Assembly: GCF_954871325.1 (NCBI RefSeq)
Contig: NW_027051134.1
Location: 1-64,000, forward strand
Length of the DNA: 64,000 nucleotides
Direction: 5' to 3'
Source of the DNA: Gordionus sp. m RMFG-2023
Lineage: Eukaryota > Nematomorpha > Gordioida > Chordodea > Parachordodidae
Positions within the stretch are counted from its first letter, which is position 1. Each line of letters starts with the position of its first letter. The notes beneath the pieces are model-generated. The model ran no database searches. It saw only the letters and a program-made list of their open reading frames with translations, and had not been told where the DNA came from. Both the position numbers and the translations under genes were made by a program. Shown here piece after piece: positions 62,701 through 64,000 of this stretch.

Positions 62701-64000
62701 TATAATTATATCATTGAACTCAGAATTTAATTTCCTATCCAAAACCGCTTAGATGTATATTTTAACGTTTCCGTTTCACAAAATAAATTTTTTGTCGCGA
62801 AAGACATTTATAGGGGAAATGCTAACATCTTAAACGTAATTTTGAATATAATTATATCATTGAACTCAGAATTTAATTTCCTATCCAAAACCGCTTAGAT
62901 GTATTTTTTTACGTTTCTGGTTCTCAAAATAAATTTTTTGTCGGAAAAGATTTTGAATATAATTATATCATTGAACTCAGAATTTAATTTCCTATCCAAA
63001 ACCGCTTAGATGTATTTTTTTACGTTTCCGTTTCACAAAATAAATTTTTTGTCGCGAAAGACATTTATAGGGGAAAGGCTAACATCTTAAACGTAATTTT
63101 GAATATAATTATATCATTGAACACAGAATTTAATTTCCTATCCAAAACCGCTTAGATGTATTTTTTTACGTTTCCTTTTCACAAAATAAATTTTTTGTCG
63201 AGAAATATATTTATAGAGGAAAGGCTAACTTCTTAAACGTAATTTTGAATATAATTATATCATTGAAATCAGAATTTAATTTCCTATCCAAAACCGCTTA
63301 GATGTATATTTTAACGTTTCCTTTTCACAAAATAAATTTTTTGTCGCGAAAGACCTTTATAGAGGAAAGGCTAACATCTTAAACGTAATTTTGAATATAA
63401 TTATATCATTCAACTCAGAATTTAATTTCCTATCCAAAACCGCTTAGATGTATTTTTTTACGTTTCTGGTTCACAAAATAAATTTTTTGTCGGAAAAGAT
63501 TTTGAATATAATTATATCATTGAACTCAGAATTTAATTTCCTATCCAAAACCGCTTAGATGTATTTTTTTACGTTTCCGTTTCACAAAATAAATTTTTTG
63601 TCGCGAAAGACATTTATAGGGGAAAGGCTAACATCTTAAACGTAATTTTGAATATAATTATATCATTGAACTCAGAATTTAATTTCCTATCCAAAACCGC
63701 TTAGATGTATTTTTTTACGTTTCCGTTTCACAAAATAAATTTTTTGTCGCGAAAGACATTTATAGGGGAAAGGCTAACATCTTAAACGTAATTTTGAATA
63801 TAATTATATCATTGAACACAGAATTTAATTTCCTATCCAAAACCGCTTAGATGTATTTTTTTACGTTCACAAAATAAATATTTTATCGCGAAAGACATTT
63901 ATATGGGAAAGGCTAACATCTTAAACGTAATTTTGAATATAATTATATCATTAAACTCAGAATTTAACCGCTTAGATGTATTTTTTTACGTCTAAGGTTC
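56707..64000 (+). repeat. About 2.4-kb higher-order repeat, at least three copies
   Basis: ACGTCTAAGG occurs at 56707, 59097, 61452 and 63988 (steps 2,390, 2,355 and 2,536). The AGAAAGATATTTATAG unit occurs at 55920, 58310, 60665 and 63201 (as AGAAATATATTTATAG) with the same steps. The steps differ by 35 bp (the gap between the 146- and 111-bp monomers) and by 146 bp (one monomer). Confidence 0.82.

Larger units (their letters stand above)
8633..64000 (+). repeat. Giant satellite array, 146-bp monomer, higher-order structure
   Basis: An uninterrupted head-to-tail array of roughly 400 monomers, all in one orientation and continuing past the window. The commonest monomer is 146 bp (two adjacent TCGCGA landmarks at 15825 and 15971) and about 28% GC by hand count. 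Its landmarks in order are GAAAGACATTTATAGGGG, AAAGGCTAACATCTTAAACG, TAATTTTGAATATAATTATA, TCATTGAACTCAGAATTTAA, TTTCCTATCCAAAACCGC, TTAGATGTATTTTTTTACG, TTTCCGTTTCACAAAATAAA and TTTTTTGTCGC. Each standard unit carries the perfect palindrome ATATAATTATAT and an AAACGTAA / TTACGTTT inverted pair about 69 bp apart. No transposon interrupts the array and no credible coding region exists in it. Length variants and higher-order blocks are listed separately. Possible roles (centromere, heterochromatin block or selfish amplification) are not decidable from sequence. Confidence 0.97.

Noticed and set aside
8633-64000. CRISPR-like or other repeat-spacer array
   Set aside because: There are no unique spacers: whole monomers follow each other head-to-tail, differing only by shared variants. 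The context is eukaryotic.
8633-64000. Telomeric or rDNA spacer repeat
   Set aside because: The monomer has no short G-rich telomere motif, and no rRNA gene sequence is present anywhere in the window.
1-64000. tRNA and other structured RNA genes
   Set aside because: No cloverleaf with paired A and B boxes was found by eye on either strand. The B-box-like GGGTCGTAGACC near 4670 lacks a matching A box.

Overview
The window is about 70% AT, non-coding and transposon-rich, and clearly eukaryotic. It holds decayed hAT transposases, two of whose introns can be recognised at 43 and 48 bp, long poly-C/poly-G tracts, and more than 55 kb of one satellite. No intact protein-coding gene, tRNA or rRNA could be supported. 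The tiny introns, roughly 28% GC and the mix of hAT families suggest a compact-intron, AT-rich eukaryote. An early-diverging fungus such as Glomeromycotina is my best guess, with an AT-rich invertebrate as the alternative; this is inference only.

Layout. (1) 1-4370: an old inverted-repeat structure. Diverged satellite-like monomers run forward to about 1886, then in reverse to about 2069, and are followed by a reverse-oriented 'terminal module' (called M here). A BED-type hAT remnant (115-1385) splits a monomer. A DUF4371-type hAT remnant (2292-4238) splits M, and that hAT is itself split by a GC-rich hAT-like MITE (3405-3750). (2) 4371-6392: mostly featureless AT-rich DNA with a possible SINE-like insert, a G-run cluster and short repeats. 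(3) 6393-7233: a compact foldback-like element made of M, forward monomers, a sharp inversion at 6858/6859, reverse monomers and reverse M. (4) 7234-8283: an ATG-less open stretch, a degenerate pyrimidine-rich tandem repeat and an 89-bp direct duplication. (5) 8284-8632: another complete M module, leading directly into (6) 8633-64000: roughly 400 tandem monomers of a 146-bp satellite, running off the right edge.

The main result is how these parts fit together. The same monomer sits just inside the same terminal module in all three M-bearing loci. At 6393-7233 the monomers make up the arms of a small inverted-repeat element. At 8284 onward they have expanded into a giant array. The simplest reading is a satellite born from the subterminal repeats of a foldback-type DNA transposon, with an older relic of the same family at 1-4370. 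Inside the array, monomers fall into length classes (146, about 139, about 131 and 111 bp) and are arranged in several higher-order repeats (292, 2,394, 4,133, 3,766, 2,668 and about 2,400 bp). Some spacings differ by exactly 35 or 146 bp, as expected from unequal exchange in whole-monomer steps.
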